Assembly (NCBI RefSeq): GCF_004804355.1
Contig: NZ_SRWZ01000001.1
Span: 744,001 to 808,000 of the forward strand
Length of the DNA stretch: 64,000 nt
Source: Cognatitamlana onchidii
Lineage (GTDB): Bacteria; Bacteroidota; Bacteroidia; Flavobacteriales; Flavobacteriaceae
Direction of reading: 5' to 3'
Below are positions 1-7,159 of the stretch, one piece after another. The translations under genes and the position numbers were made by a program. Position 1 is the stretch's first letter. Each line of letters begins with the position of its first letter. The notes under the pieces are model-generated. The model was not told the DNA's origin. It ran no database searches and saw only the letters and a list, made by a program, of their open reading frames with translations.

Positions 1-95
1 TTTTTAATTCTAGCATCTAAGGACTCATCCGTTAAAAAAACTTTAATGGTAGGTTGCGTAGGGGAGTTTCTAATTTCAGATCTAAACGGCAGCAT
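1..95 (-). CDS. N-terminal fragment of an unidentified gene, cut by the window edge
   Basis: An open frame on the minus strand starts with ATG at 95-93, reads MLPFRSEIRNSP and runs off the left edge without a stop. About 31 codons are visible, too few to assign a family. An in-frame GTG lies two codons further upstream and could be an alternative start; an in-frame TGA not far upstream limits any longer extension. It would be divergent from the DUF1569 gene at 189. Existence as a real gene is plausible but unproven. Confidence 0.3.
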   Translation of the reverse strand, partial: MLPFRSEIRNSPTQPTIKVFLTDESLDARIK

Positions 96-188
96 AATCA
101 CATAATTTCTAGTTAGACATACTCAATTGCGAGAGCAATAGCTTAAAGTTAAGAATTTAATTAATATCTTCTAAATTATTTTTCAACG

Positions 189-662
189 ATGTCTAAAAAA
201 CACATTAGTACTTTATATCAATTATTAGACAAAATAGAGACTGCCATCCCTCATCTTGACCGAATAAAGCCTTCTATATCTAAGGTAGAGGTCGGATGGC
301 ATTTAGACCACTCCCTAAAAGTTATTAATCGGGTAACCACGATTTTACTTAAAACAAATCCTAAAAAACACAAGCGTGATTTCAATTTAGCTAGAAGCGT
401 ATTATTTCCTTTGCATTTTATTCCTAGAGGAAAAGCAAAAGCTCCAAAAGTTGTAATGCCACCAGAAATCATAACTTTAGAAAGTTTGAACCAGCAATTA
501 ACCGAAGTTAAAAAGCAAATAGATCGCACTAAACCACTTCCTGAAACCTCTCATTTTATTCACCATGTTTTTGGTGTGCTTTCCAAGCAACAAACCCTGA
601 AGTTCTTGGCGATACACACCAAACATCATTTAAAAATTGTAACCGATATTTTAAACAAATAA
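189..662 (+). CDS. DUF1569 / DinB-like protein
   Basis: The 157-residue protein resembles the DUF1569 branch of the DinB/YfiT four-helix-bundle superfamily. Visible signatures are GWHLDHSLKVI (about residues 36-46), a His pair in FIHHVFG (about 125) and a C-terminal IHTKHHLKIV (about 141-150). These histidines are placed where DinB-like proteins bind a metal. Members of the superfamily act as thiol- or glutathione-linked transferases, but no substrate is known for this branch. There is no signal peptide, so it is probably cytoplasmic. It stands alone and converges on the L27 gene. Confidence 0.75.
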   Translation: MSKKHISTLYQLLDKIETAIPHLDRIKPSISKVEVGWHLDHSLKVINRVTTILLKTNPKKHKRDFNLARSVLFPLHFIPRGKAKAPKVVMPPEIITLESLNQQLTEVKKQIDRTKPLPETSHFIHHVFGVLSKQQTLKFLAIHTKHHLKIVTDILNK

Positions 663-663
663 A

Positions 664-693
664 AAACCCTTCCTGTGTAAAAAGAAAGGGCTT
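664..693 (+). terminator. Weak hairpin between convergent genes
   Basis: A short stem (CCCTT with AAGGG, extended by A/T pairs across a one-base bulge) lies just after the stop of the DUF1569 gene and before the end of rpmA. It is a possible shared terminator but lacks a long U tract on either side. Confidence 0.3.
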
Positions 694-717
694 TACTTCG
701 TTTAAGAAAATTATTTC

Positions 718-978
718 CTAAGCCTCAAAAGGCTCAATAGAAACGTAAGATTTGTTGTCTTTTTTCTTAGTAAACTTAACAACACCATCTACTTTGGCGT
801 GTAAAGTATGATCTTTTCCTTGGTATACATTCTCACCAGGATGATGAGTGTTACCACGTTGTCTTATGATAATGTTTCCAGCTAATGCAGCTTGACCACC
901 AAAAATCTTAACACCTAAGCGTTTCGATTCTGATTCTCTACCATTTTTCGAACTTCCGACTCCTTTTTTATGTGCCAT
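718..978 (-). CDS. rpmA: 50S ribosomal protein bL27
   Basis: This is an 86-residue bL27 with the diagnostic start [14 protein letters not shown] and the core [15 protein letters not shown]. bL27 sits near the peptidyl-transferase centre and its N-terminal tail reaches the P-site tRNA. The N-terminus begins directly with MAHKK, so there is no Firmicutes-type cleaved pre-sequence. It follows rplU on the minus strand with a gap of about 25 nt, the near-universal rplU-rpmA operon order. Expression should come from the promoter upstream of rplU. Confidence 0.97.
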   Translation of the reverse strand: MAHKKGVGSSKNGRESESKRLGVKIFGGQAALAGNIIIRQRGNTHHPGENVYQGKDHTLHAKVDGVVKFTKKKDNKSYVSIEPFEA

Positions 979-1003
979 TTTATTTCGATTTTATTTTATT
1001 ATA

Positions 1004-1513
1004 CTAACTTAAAGCAGCAATTAAATCGGCTTTCTTCATTGAAGAAATTCCATCTATACCTCTTTCTTTAGCTATAGTTTTTAATTCAGCAACCGTTAAT
1101 TTGCTTAAATCTTGCACATCATCAGCTTTTGGAGCTTCAACTTTAGCTTTAGGTTCTTCTTTCTTTTCTGCTTTTTTTGCTGGGGCAGCTTTCTTAGCTC
1201 CAGTAGAAGCAATACTTTCAATTACAATTTCAGTTAAAGATTGACGATGACCATTTTTTACACGGTAACCTTTACGTCTTTTCTTTTTGAATACTATAAC
1301 TTTATCACCTTTAAGGTGTTTTAAGACTTTAGCTCCTACCTGAGCTCCGTCTATAGCCGGGGCGCCTACAGTTACATTGTCACCTTCACCAACTAAAAGA
1401 ACATTATCGAAAGAAACTTTCTTACCTTCTTCTGCTTGCAAACGGTTAACAAAAACTTTTTGGTCTTTTTCAACTTTAAATTGTTGCCCTGCTATCTCTA
1501 CAATTGCGTACAT
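1004..1513 (-). CDS. rplU: 50S ribosomal protein bL21 with C-terminal extension
   Basis: Residues 1 to about 103 are a canonical bL21 (start [18 protein letters not shown], core [16 protein letters not shown]), which binds 23S rRNA. The protein is 169 residues, about 65 longer than the E. coli form. The extra part is an Ala/Lys/Glu-rich linker (about 107-132) followed by a helix-rich module, [18 protein letters not shown] and [10 protein letters not shown], which resembles the Rho N-terminal/SAP-like fold used for nucleic-acid binding. It is the first gene of the rplU-rpmA operon and has a strong promoter 40-70 nt upstream. The role of the extension is unknown. Confidence 0.96.
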   Translation of the reverse strand: MYAIVEIAGQQFKVEKDQKVFVNRLQAEEGKKVSFDNVLLVGEGDNVTVGAPAIDGAQVGAKVLKHLKGDKVIVFKKKRRKGYRVKNGHRQSLTEIVIESIASTGAKKAAPAKKAEKKEEPKAKVEAPKADDVQDLSKLTVAELKTIAKERGIDGISSMKKADLIAALS

Positions 1514-1555
1514 AGCGTAACGTTTTTATTAATTTATTTGTTTAAAAAATGAGTG

Positions 1556-1586
1556 CAAATATACTGCTAATTAATTAAACTGCAAA
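1556..1586 (-). promoter_or_regulatory. Promoter of rplU-rpmA
   Basis: On the minus strand, TTTG (1586-1583), a 19-nt spacer and TATATTTG (1563-1556) match the Bacteroidota sigma-A consensus TTTG-N19-TAnnTTTG exactly. The -7 box ends about 43 nt before the rplU ATG. Confidence 0.75.
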
Positions 1587-1590
1587 CGTT

Positions 1591-2043
1591 TTAGGAATTT
1601 TGAGAAATATTTCTGGAGTTTTTAAAAAGCTGCATAACTGTAAGCGACGCCACCACGCTCGTAGCAAATCCCATTATGGCAACAACAAATGCTACCATGC
1701 CAATATCTGCATTAAAATGTCCGTTTACAGTTTCAAGTAATTGTGGCAAAAATTCTGCGTTAACTTCTGTGGCATAAAACAAGAAAAAGGCGGTAAACAC
1801 AATAGTCGCAACAAACCCTGTGACCAGTCCTGTTTTAAAACCTTCTGTATAAGAGAAGCTTGCAGGGTTTTCAAGCTTACTCAACCTAACAGCTTCATAA
1901 ACACCCAGCCCAGTAATAAGTGCATTAACAAAGCTAAAAGCAGGGTTTATATGTTTATCAACCAACGCTAAAACCAAAAAATATGCTATTAAAACTGCAC
2001 TAGTTACTAAACCAAAGCGAATAGGAAGAGATAATTTTTTCAT
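1591..2043 (-). CDS. DUF4199 membrane protein
   Basis: This 150-residue protein has four predicted membrane segments (about 10-30, 34-50, 72-92 and 114-138) and the layout of the DUF4199 family, a Bacteroidota-restricted inner-membrane family of unknown function. The stretch EGFKTGLVTGFVATIVF between helices 2 and 3 fits that family. It is transcribed in the same direction as rplU and lies upstream of its promoter, so it is probably a separate unit. No partner or substrate can be inferred. Confidence 0.75.
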   Translation of the reverse strand: MKKLSLPIRFGLVTSAVLIAYFLVLALVDKHINPAFSFVNALITGLGVYEAVRLSKLENPASFSYTEGFKTGLVTGFVATIVFTAFFLFYATEVNAEFLPQLLETVNGHFNADIGMVAFVVAIMGFATSVVASLTVMQLFKNSRNISQNS

Positions 2044-2204
2044 AATGACTACATGTTTATTCTTCTTAAATTTCGGTAAAATTTGTGAATAATAATAATT
2101 TCAAGCTATAATTCTTAACATGAACACCTTAACAAACCAATTAGTTGTTTAAGAATTTACACCTTAAATTCTGCTTATTAACTTATAACAACATAATAAT
2201 TTAG

Positions 2205-2212
2205 TAAGTTTG
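2205..2212 (+). promoter_or_regulatory. Possible -7 box for the heavy-metal lipoprotein
   Basis: TAAGTTTG matches the TAnnTTTG -7 consensus and lies 27 nt before the ATG. No clear -33 TTG is visible at the usual distance. Confidence 0.4.
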
Positions 2213-2238
2213 TAACATTCAATTCTAAACCTAGACAT

Positions 2239-2784
2239 ATGAAACTCTTGAAACATATTTTATTGCTTTCATTGATTGTAGCAATTGTTAGCTGCAAACA
2301 AAAAGAAGCTGAAGTTAAAACTATTGAAGTTGAGACTACAGCTGTTAAAGAAATAGATCCTAATGCTACCTACGCTAAAGCTGAATTTACCATTGATGGC
2401 ATGACCTGTGCCATTGGCTGTGCCGCTACCATTCAAAAGAAAATTTCGAAAATGGACGGTGTGAAAACTGCAACAGTTGACTTTGACAGAAAGCTAGCCA
2501 TGGTTGAATATAATGAGGCTAAAGTAACACCAACAACACTTGAAGAGGCTGTTTCTAAGGTTTCTAACACTTATAAAGTGAGTGATATGAAAACTGTTGA
2601 AACGTTCTCTTCGGAAAAAACATGCGCTTCAGACTGTAAAAAGGCGTGTTGCAGTAGTAAGGATAAAAAAACTTGTAAAACTGGCTGTACAAAAGACTGC
2701 TGTAACAAGGACGCTAAAAAAGGTGAAAAAATGGCCTGTAAAGCAGATTGTAAAGAAACTTGTTGTACTAAAAAAGCAGCTTAA
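2239..2784 (+). CDS. Heavy-metal-associated (HMA) lipoprotein with metallothionein-like Cys tail
   Basis: A lipoprotein signal ends at Cys19 (IVAIVSC). Residues about 46-115 form an HMA fold with GMTCAIGC (Cys57 and Cys61), the metal-binding loop of MerP/CopZ-like domains in its CxxxC form. The last 50 residues carry 12 cysteines arranged as three copies of C-x3-C-x3-CC (CASDCKKACC, CKTGCTKDCC, CKADCKETCC) on a Lys-rich background. HMA domains bind Cu(I), Zn or Hg. The triple repeat looks like a metallothionein-type cluster, which is inference. It is monocistronic, with its own -7 box and a terminator. Confidence 0.8.
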   Translation: MKLLKHILLLSLIVAIVSCKQKEAEVKTIEVETTAVKEIDPNATYAKAEFTIDGMTCAIGCAATIQKKISKMDGVKTATVDFDRKLAMVEYNEAKVTPTTLEEAVSKVSNTYKVSDMKTVETFSSEKTCASDCKKACCSSKDKKTCKTGCTKDCCNKDAKKGEKMACKADCKETCCTKKAA

Positions 2785-2806
2785 ACCAAGAATAAATCAT
2801 ACTTTA

Positions 2807-2850
2807 AATAGAAAAGGTTGCTTAATTTGAAGCAACCTTTTCTATTTCCA
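2807..2850. terminator. Strong bidirectional terminator
   Basis: A perfect 17-bp stem (2807-2823 with 2830-2846) with a 6-nt loop sits between the convergent HMA lipoprotein gene and gldD. On the + strand the stem is followed by a T-rich stretch. The stop codon of gldD lies inside the 3' arm, so the terminator is built partly from coding sequence. Confidence 0.8.
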
Positions 2851-3423
2851 ATTAACGGATTCCATTATACGCTTCATATCTTTCTGCAGGTAATTTGCAG
2901 CTGGTAAGATAGAATCGTAATTAGGTTTAGCATAGAAATACAAGGATCCTGTTAGAAAGTGATTCACACTATCTGTTACATAAAACTGTGCAGGCGAAGC
3001 CACATTACCTCTCACTTCTGCAAAGGCGCCATACACTTTACGCTCGTCATCTTCAAAAGCTGTTACAGGGATTTCATCTGCCTTAACGGTGTGTTTTTGT
3101 GTGAAATTTTGAGCATCCCTTAGAAAAGCTTTTAAATTCTTTCCCTTTTCATCTACTGTTTTATAGGTTAAAAATATAGTCCCCTTAAGTTGTGGGTACT
3201 CAATATTTAAACCATAACTTCTGGTAGAAGCGCTAACTTGCTTTATACTTACTTGGGATAGTTGTTCATTTCTTTCAAAAGTAAAGGGTACATCTAAATC
3301 GAGAGCGACATAATGAGCCCTAGGGTATTCTAATCTTAAAAACGCTTTTGGCTTGGGCACATAATCTTCACTACATGAAAGACAGAATAACATTAAACCT
3401 AATACACATAAAGACTTCATCAT
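2842..3423 (-). CDS. gldD: Gliding motility lipoprotein GldD
   Basis: The 193-residue protein has a lipobox ending at Cys17 (MLFCLSC) and the conserved opening of GldD, YVPKPKAFLRLEYP. GldD is an outer-membrane-associated lipoprotein required for gliding in Flavobacterium and linked to type IX secretion; its biochemical activity is unknown. It lies immediately downstream of gldE (2-nt gap), the conserved gldE-gldD order in Flavobacteriia. With ssb and mutY upstream this is a typical flavobacterial cluster. Confidence 0.93.
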   Translation of the reverse strand: MMKSLCVLGLMLFCLSCSEDYVPKPKAFLRLEYPRAHYVALDLDVPFTFERNEQLSQVSIKQVSASTRSYGLNIEYPQLKGTIFLTYKTVDEKGKNLKAFLRDAQNFTQKHTVKADEIPVTAFEDDERKVYGAFAEVRGNVASPAQFYVTDSVNHFLTGSLYFYAKPNYDSILPAANYLQKDMKRIMESVNWK

Positions 3424-3425
3424 TC

Positions 3426-4754
3426 TTAGTTAATTGTAAATTTTACAAGTTTAATTCTCTTTTTGTCCATGGCTTCTATAGTGAAAACGTAATTTTCAAA
3501 ATTTATTTTACTATTTAGCTTAGGAAAACTTCCAGAAATTTCTAGAACAAAACCAGCAATAGTCTCCGCTTCCCCTTTATTCTCCTCAAAAACAGTATCG
3601 TCCTCAACTTTAATAATTTTATAGAAATCCTTTAAAGCTGTCTTACCCTCAAACACATAATTCTTCTCATCAAGCTTTGAATAGGTTAAATCTTCATCAT
3701 CGAACTCATCACTAATATCTCCAACTATTTCTTCAATAATATCCTCTAAAGAAATTAATCCTGAGGTGCCTCCGTATTCATCTACAACAACCGCTAAGTG
3801 CACTTTTTTCTCTTGAAATTCTGCCATTAAATCATCTAATTTCTTGTTTTCAGGCACAAAAAAAGGTTCACGCAACAAGGTTATCCAGTCAAATTGTTTT
3901 CTATCTAAATAAGGCAACAAATCTTTAACATATAAAATGCCTTCAATAGTATCTACATTATCTCTGTAAACTGGAATTCTTGAATACCCATTGGCAACGA
4001 TTTCAGGCATAATCTCTGCATATTTCTGTTCAATATTCAAAGCAAAAATATCGATACGAGGCCTCATAACCTGCTTTGTATCAGTATTTCCAAAAGACAC
4101 AATCCCTTTTAAAATTTTATGCTCCTCAGTTGTTGTATCCTCTTCACTGGTTAGTTCCAAAGCTTGCGATAGCTGATCAACACTTATATTAGACTTTTGT
4201 TTCCCTAATTTATTATGAATGCCAAGGGTAACACTGCGCATTGGTAAGCTAACTGGCGATAAAACCACATCTAAAACGCGAAGTGGATACGCCATAAACG
4301 TTGCAAACTTTACATTATTTCTGCTCGCATAAATTTTCGGCAAAATTTCTCCAAAAAGCAAAATTAAAAATGTAATAACCACAACCTTTAGAAAAAACAC
4401 CAAACTAACTTTAAAAAAGAAGAAATTAATTTGAGTAGTAATATTTGAGAATAATACATCACTTATTGCTGCAAATAAAATAACCACTGCTATATTTATA
4501 AAATTGTTTGCCACCAAAATGGTAGCCAAAAGTTTTTTGGGACGCTCGAGCAATTTGGCTACAATCTGTATTCGTTTATCCTTTTGCTCTAACCCCTCTT
4601 GGATATCACCTAAATTAAGGGAAAACATAGCAACTTCTGCCCCAGAAATTAAGGCTGAGCATACCAACAGCGAAAAAAGCATTATAAAACTAAAAACAAC
4701 CGAAGGATCAATTGCTATAAATATTGATAATAAACTGACAGGATCAGGATCCAA
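3426..4754 (-). CDS. gldE: Gliding motility-associated CNNM/CorC-like membrane protein GldE
   Basis: The protein has 442 residues. An N-terminal DUF21/CNNM transmembrane region (about 15-190) contains FSLLVCSALISGAEVAMFSL. A CBS-domain pair follows (about 215-335, including YSRIPVYRDNVDTIEGILYV and VVVDEYGGTSGLISLEDIIEE). The C-terminal CorC/HlyC-associated domain covers about 350-440. Related CNNM proteins transport or sense Mg2+. GldE supports GldD function in gliding. It is co-transcribed with gldD downstream and probably with ssb and mutY upstream. Confidence 0.93.
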   Translation of the reverse strand: MDPDPVSLLSIFIAIDPSVVFSFIMLFSLLVCSALISGAEVAMFSLNLGDIQEGLEQKDKRIQIVAKLLERPKKLLATILVANNFINIAVVILFAAISDVLFSNITTQINFFFFKVSLVFFLKVVVITFLILLFGEILPKIYASRNNVKFATFMAYPLRVLDVVLSPVSLPMRSVTLGIHNKLGKQKSNISVDQLSQALELTSEEDTTTEEHKILKGIVSFGNTDTKQVMRPRIDIFALNIEQKYAEIMPEIVANGYSRIPVYRDNVDTIEGILYVKDLLPYLDRKQFDWITLLREPFFVPENKKLDDLMAEFQEKKVHLAVVVDEYGGTSGLISLEDIIEEIVGDISDEFDDEDLTYSKLDEKNYVFEGKTALKDFYKIIKVEDDTVFEENKGEAETIAGFVLEISGSFPKLNSKINFENYVFTIEAMDKKRIKLVKFTIN

Positions 4755-4802
4755 TTACTAAGGTTTTAATTAAACATAGTTCTTGATAAAGTATCAAGAA
4801 AA

Positions 4803-5252
4803 TTAAAATGGCAAATCATCGTTATCTCCTTCAATTGATTTGCTTTGACCCTCCTCTGGAGTAGCCATCGGACTTTGACTTACAGGATCATTTTGGGTAT
4901 TACCAACGCCATCCCTTTTAGTAGAAAGAAAGGTAAAATCATTGCATTGAATTTCAGTCGAGTAGCGTTCATTTCCTTTATCATCGGTCCATTTCCTAGT
5001 TTTTAACCTGCCTTCAATATAAACTTTATCCCCTTTGCTTAAATACTTTTCGCAAATTTCCGCCCCCTTATTTCTAACCACTATATTATGCCATTCTGTA
5101 TTCGTAACACGTTCGTTAGTCTGTCTATTTGTATAGGTTTCATTGGTTGCCAAAGGAAAACGTCCAATACAACCTCCCCCTTCAAAATAGTGCATTTTAA
5201 TCTCATCTCCTAAGTGACCTATTAGCATTACTTTATTTAAAGTTCCTGACAT
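4803..5252 (-). CDS. ssb: Single-stranded DNA-binding protein
   Basis: The 149-residue protein starts MSGTLNKVMLIGHLGDEIKM and keeps the OB-fold core WHNIVVRNKGAEICEKYL and GDKVYIEGRLKTRKW. The acidic C-terminal tip NDDLPF is the classical SSB tail that recruits replication and repair partners. SSB coats single-stranded DNA as a tetramer. A possible -7 box, TAATTTTG, lies upstream on the minus strand. Its place between mutY and gldE is conserved in flavobacteria. Confidence 0.96.
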   Translation of the reverse strand: MSGTLNKVMLIGHLGDEIKMHYFEGGGCIGRFPLATNETYTNRQTNERVTNTEWHNIVVRNKGAEICEKYLSKGDKVYIEGRLKTRKWTDDKGNERYSTEIQCNDFTFLSTKRDGVGNTQNDPVSQSPMATPEEGQSKSIEGDNDDLPF

Positions 5253-5339
5253 ATCATAAAATTAATTAGAAAAGCAAAATTAGTCAATTGCTACTCATTT
5301 TATTAAAATTAATAAAAAAATATGAGCATGCTAGCCCTT

Positions 5340-6383
5340 CTATTGAAAATTAAAAGTTTTAAGAAAATTTTCTATCAAAACAGGTACAGGAAAGTGTTCT
5401 AACTTGTCAATATACAGACCTTTAATCGGTAATCTATCAACACTAACCACCCAAAACTTTGTATACAAATGCTGATGGGATAATTTATGTATTATGGGCT
5501 TCTCATTATATAATGAATAATTATACGATCTATCTGTAAACAGTTTATAGTTTTCAAAGGTATTTTGAAAACTGTTAGCATTAAGTTCTTTTACTGTTTC
5601 AATAAGCGGAAATTGGTATAGGTTCTGCCAAATGCCCTTTCCCTGTCTTTTTTCAAGAATCGTTTTTCTATCCTCAGAAATAAAGACCAGAAAATTAAAG
5701 TGTTTTCTTTTGGCCTTTGCCAACTTAATTTTAACAGGTAACTCATGTATCCTGTTCGTATTAAAAGCTATGCATCTAGTATTGAAGGGGCACTCATGGC
5801 AATACGGATTCTGAGGTTTACAATGCGTGGCTCCAAATTCCATAATAGCCTGATTAAACTCCTCCGGTCGTTTCGCATCAATTAAGTTTTGAGCTAAATT
5901 CTTAAACTCTTTGGCTCCTTTTGATGAGTTTATTGGAGTTTCTATACCATAAAAACGCGCCAGCACACGATATACATTACCATCTACCACAGCCACTGCT
6001 TCATTAAAACAAATGGAGGCAATAGCACTAGCAGTATAATCGCCAACCCCCTTTAGTTTAAGTAAGTCTTTATAGTTGTTAGGAAATTTACCCTTTAAGG
6101 ATTCTGCAACAAATTTGGCAGAGGCATGTAAATTTCTGGCTCTCGAATAATAGCCCAAACCTTGCCATAGTTTTAGCACGTCACTCTCTTCGGCTTTTGC
6201 CAAATCAAAAACAGTAGGATACTCGTTCACAAAAGCTTCATAATATGGTAACCCCTGTTTAACTTGGGTTTGTTGTAAAATAATTTCCGACAGCCATATG
6301 TAATAAGGATTTTTGGTTTCTCGCCATGGCAAAAAACGCTTATTAACTGAATACCAATCAATTAAAGTTTTTGAAAATATCAT
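5340..6383 (-). CDS. mutY: A/G-specific adenine glycosylase
   Basis: The 347-residue protein has the HhH-GPD fold (LKGVGDYTASAIASICFNEA followed by VVDGNVYRVLARFYG, about 112-150), with catalytic Asp in VVDGN and the [4Fe-4S] ligands in a C-x6-C-x2-C-x5-C pattern (CKPQNPYCHECPFNTRC). The C-terminal NUDIX-like domain (about 225-345) recognises 8-oxoG. MutY removes adenine mispaired with 8-oxoguanine. It is divergent from the HU gene and lies upstream of ssb. Confidence 0.96.
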   Translation of the reverse strand: MIFSKTLIDWYSVNKRFLPWRETKNPYYIWLSEIILQQTQVKQGLPYYEAFVNEYPTVFDLAKAEESDVLKLWQGLGYYSRARNLHASAKFVAESLKGKFPNNYKDLLKLKGVGDYTASAIASICFNEAVAVVDGNVYRVLARFYGIETPINSSKGAKEFKNLAQNLIDAKRPEEFNQAIMEFGATHCKPQNPYCHECPFNTRCIAFNTNRIHELPVKIKLAKAKRKHFNFLVFISEDRKTILEKRQGKGIWQNLYQFPLIETVKELNANSFQNTFENYKLFTDRSYNYSLYNEKPIIHKLSHQHLYTKFWVVSVDRLPIKGLYIDKLEHFPVPVLIENFLKTFNFQ

Positions 6384-6445
6384 GAATTATCTAAATCGAG
6401 GTAACAAAAATAAACGTTTATAATATTAAATTTTAGTGAATTAGG

Positions 6446-6478
6446 TTTGAAATATTGAATATTTAATTCCTATATTTG
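6446..6478 (+). promoter_or_regulatory. Promoter of the HU gene
   Basis: TTTG (6446-6449), a 21-nt spacer and TATATTTG (6471-6478) match the Bacteroidota consensus. The -7 box ends 47 nt before the ATG at 6526. Confidence 0.7.
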
Positions 6479-6525
6479 CATCCCTTTTAGAATTTATAAT
6501 AACCCAATAAAATATAATATTAAAA

Positions 6526-6816
6526 ATGACGAAGGCTGATTTAGTAGCAAAAATTTCTGAGAAATTAGGAATTGAAAAAGGTGACGTGCAAGCAACGGTT
6601 GAAACTTTTATGGAAGAGGTAAAAACGTCTTTAGAAAGTGGAGATAATGTTTACTTAAGAGGTTTTGGAAGCTTTATTATTAAAACAAGAGCTGAAAAAA
6701 CAGGTAGAAATATTTCAAAGAATACTACTATCAAAATACCTGCTCATAATATCCCTGCATTTAAGCCAGCAAAAGTATTTGTTGAAGGCGTTAAAACAAA
6801 TGTAGACGTTAAATAA
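6526..6816 (+). CDS. hup: HU family nucleoid DNA-binding protein
   Basis: The 96-residue protein is a histone-like HU/IHF monomer: MTKADLVAKISEKLG, the helix EDVQATVETFMEEV-type segment, and the beta-arm with LRGFGSFIIKTRAEKTGRN and IPAHNIPAFKPAK. It bends DNA as a dimer and compacts the nucleoid. If the neighbouring cassette array recombines through folded single strands, HU-like proteins could influence it; that is speculation. It is followed by a small basic peptide gene and RNase G. Confidence 0.95.
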   Translation: MTKADLVAKISEKLGIEKGDVQATVETFMEEVKTSLESGDNVYLRGFGSFIIKTRAEKTGRNISKNTTIKIPAHNIPAFKPAKVFVEGVKTNVDVK

Positions 6817-6877
6817 AACAACCTGTGCTGATTTGTTTCAGCAGTAAAACGAATTATTAATTTAAAAGACACTATTT

Positions 6878-6970
6878 ATGCCAAGTGGTAAAAAACGTAA
6901 AAGACATAAGGTAGCGACTCACAAACGTAAGAAACGTAGACGCGCTAACCGTCACAAAAAGAAAAAATAA
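6878..6970 (+). CDS. 30-residue Lys/Arg-rich peptide, probably ribosomal
   Basis: An ATG at 6878 opens a 30-codon frame beginning MPSGKKRKRHKVATHKRKKR and ending in four lysines before TAA. More than half the residues are Lys, Arg or His. It lies between HU and RNase G and is followed by a clear terminator. Very small basic proteins of this kind in Bacteroidota bind rRNA. It may correspond to the small extra ribosomal protein reported from Flavobacterium ribosome structures (bL38), but I cannot verify that by comparison. Confidence 0.75.
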   Translation: MPSGKKRKRHKVATHKRKKRRRANRHKKKK

Positions 6971-6974
6971 ATCG

Positions 6975-7003
6975 AAAAAGTAGTTAGGTTAACTACTTTT
7001 TTT
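6975..7003 (+). terminator. Rho-independent terminator after the basic-peptide gene
   Basis: A 12-bp stem (AAAAAGTAGTTA with its complement) and 3-nt loop is followed by a T run. It ends the HU/basic-peptide unit and separates it from the RNase G leader. Confidence 0.75.
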
Positions 7004-7033
7004 GATTTTAAAAACAACAAAGTTCTTTGAAAT

Positions 7034-7148
7034 GAGTTCAACAATTTTTTAACATCGAATGATGGTTTTTTTGAACTCCACGGATTAAATCCTGTGAAAA
7101 AATAATGTATAATCCATCTATCACTTCAAAAAAACAAGTGGTGGATTA
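7034..7148 (+). promoter_or_regulatory. Structured leader upstream of rng
   Basis: The 150 nt before the RNase G start contain two potential hairpins: GAGTTCAA (7034-7041) with TTGAACTC (7071-7078), and AATCCA plus CACTT (7111-7126) with AAGTG plus TGGATT (7136-7147), ending 12 nt before the ATG. The E. coli RNase E leader mediates autoregulation; a similar role here is only inferred. Confidence 0.4.
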
Positions 7149-7159
7149 AAATTAACACA

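Noticed and set aside
2597-2830. Frame-shifted 77-codon reading of the HMA lipoprotein's 3' half
   Set aside because: It reads the Lys/Cys-rich repeat in another frame; the repeat's Cys blocks exist only in the lipoprotein frame, so this is a shadow.
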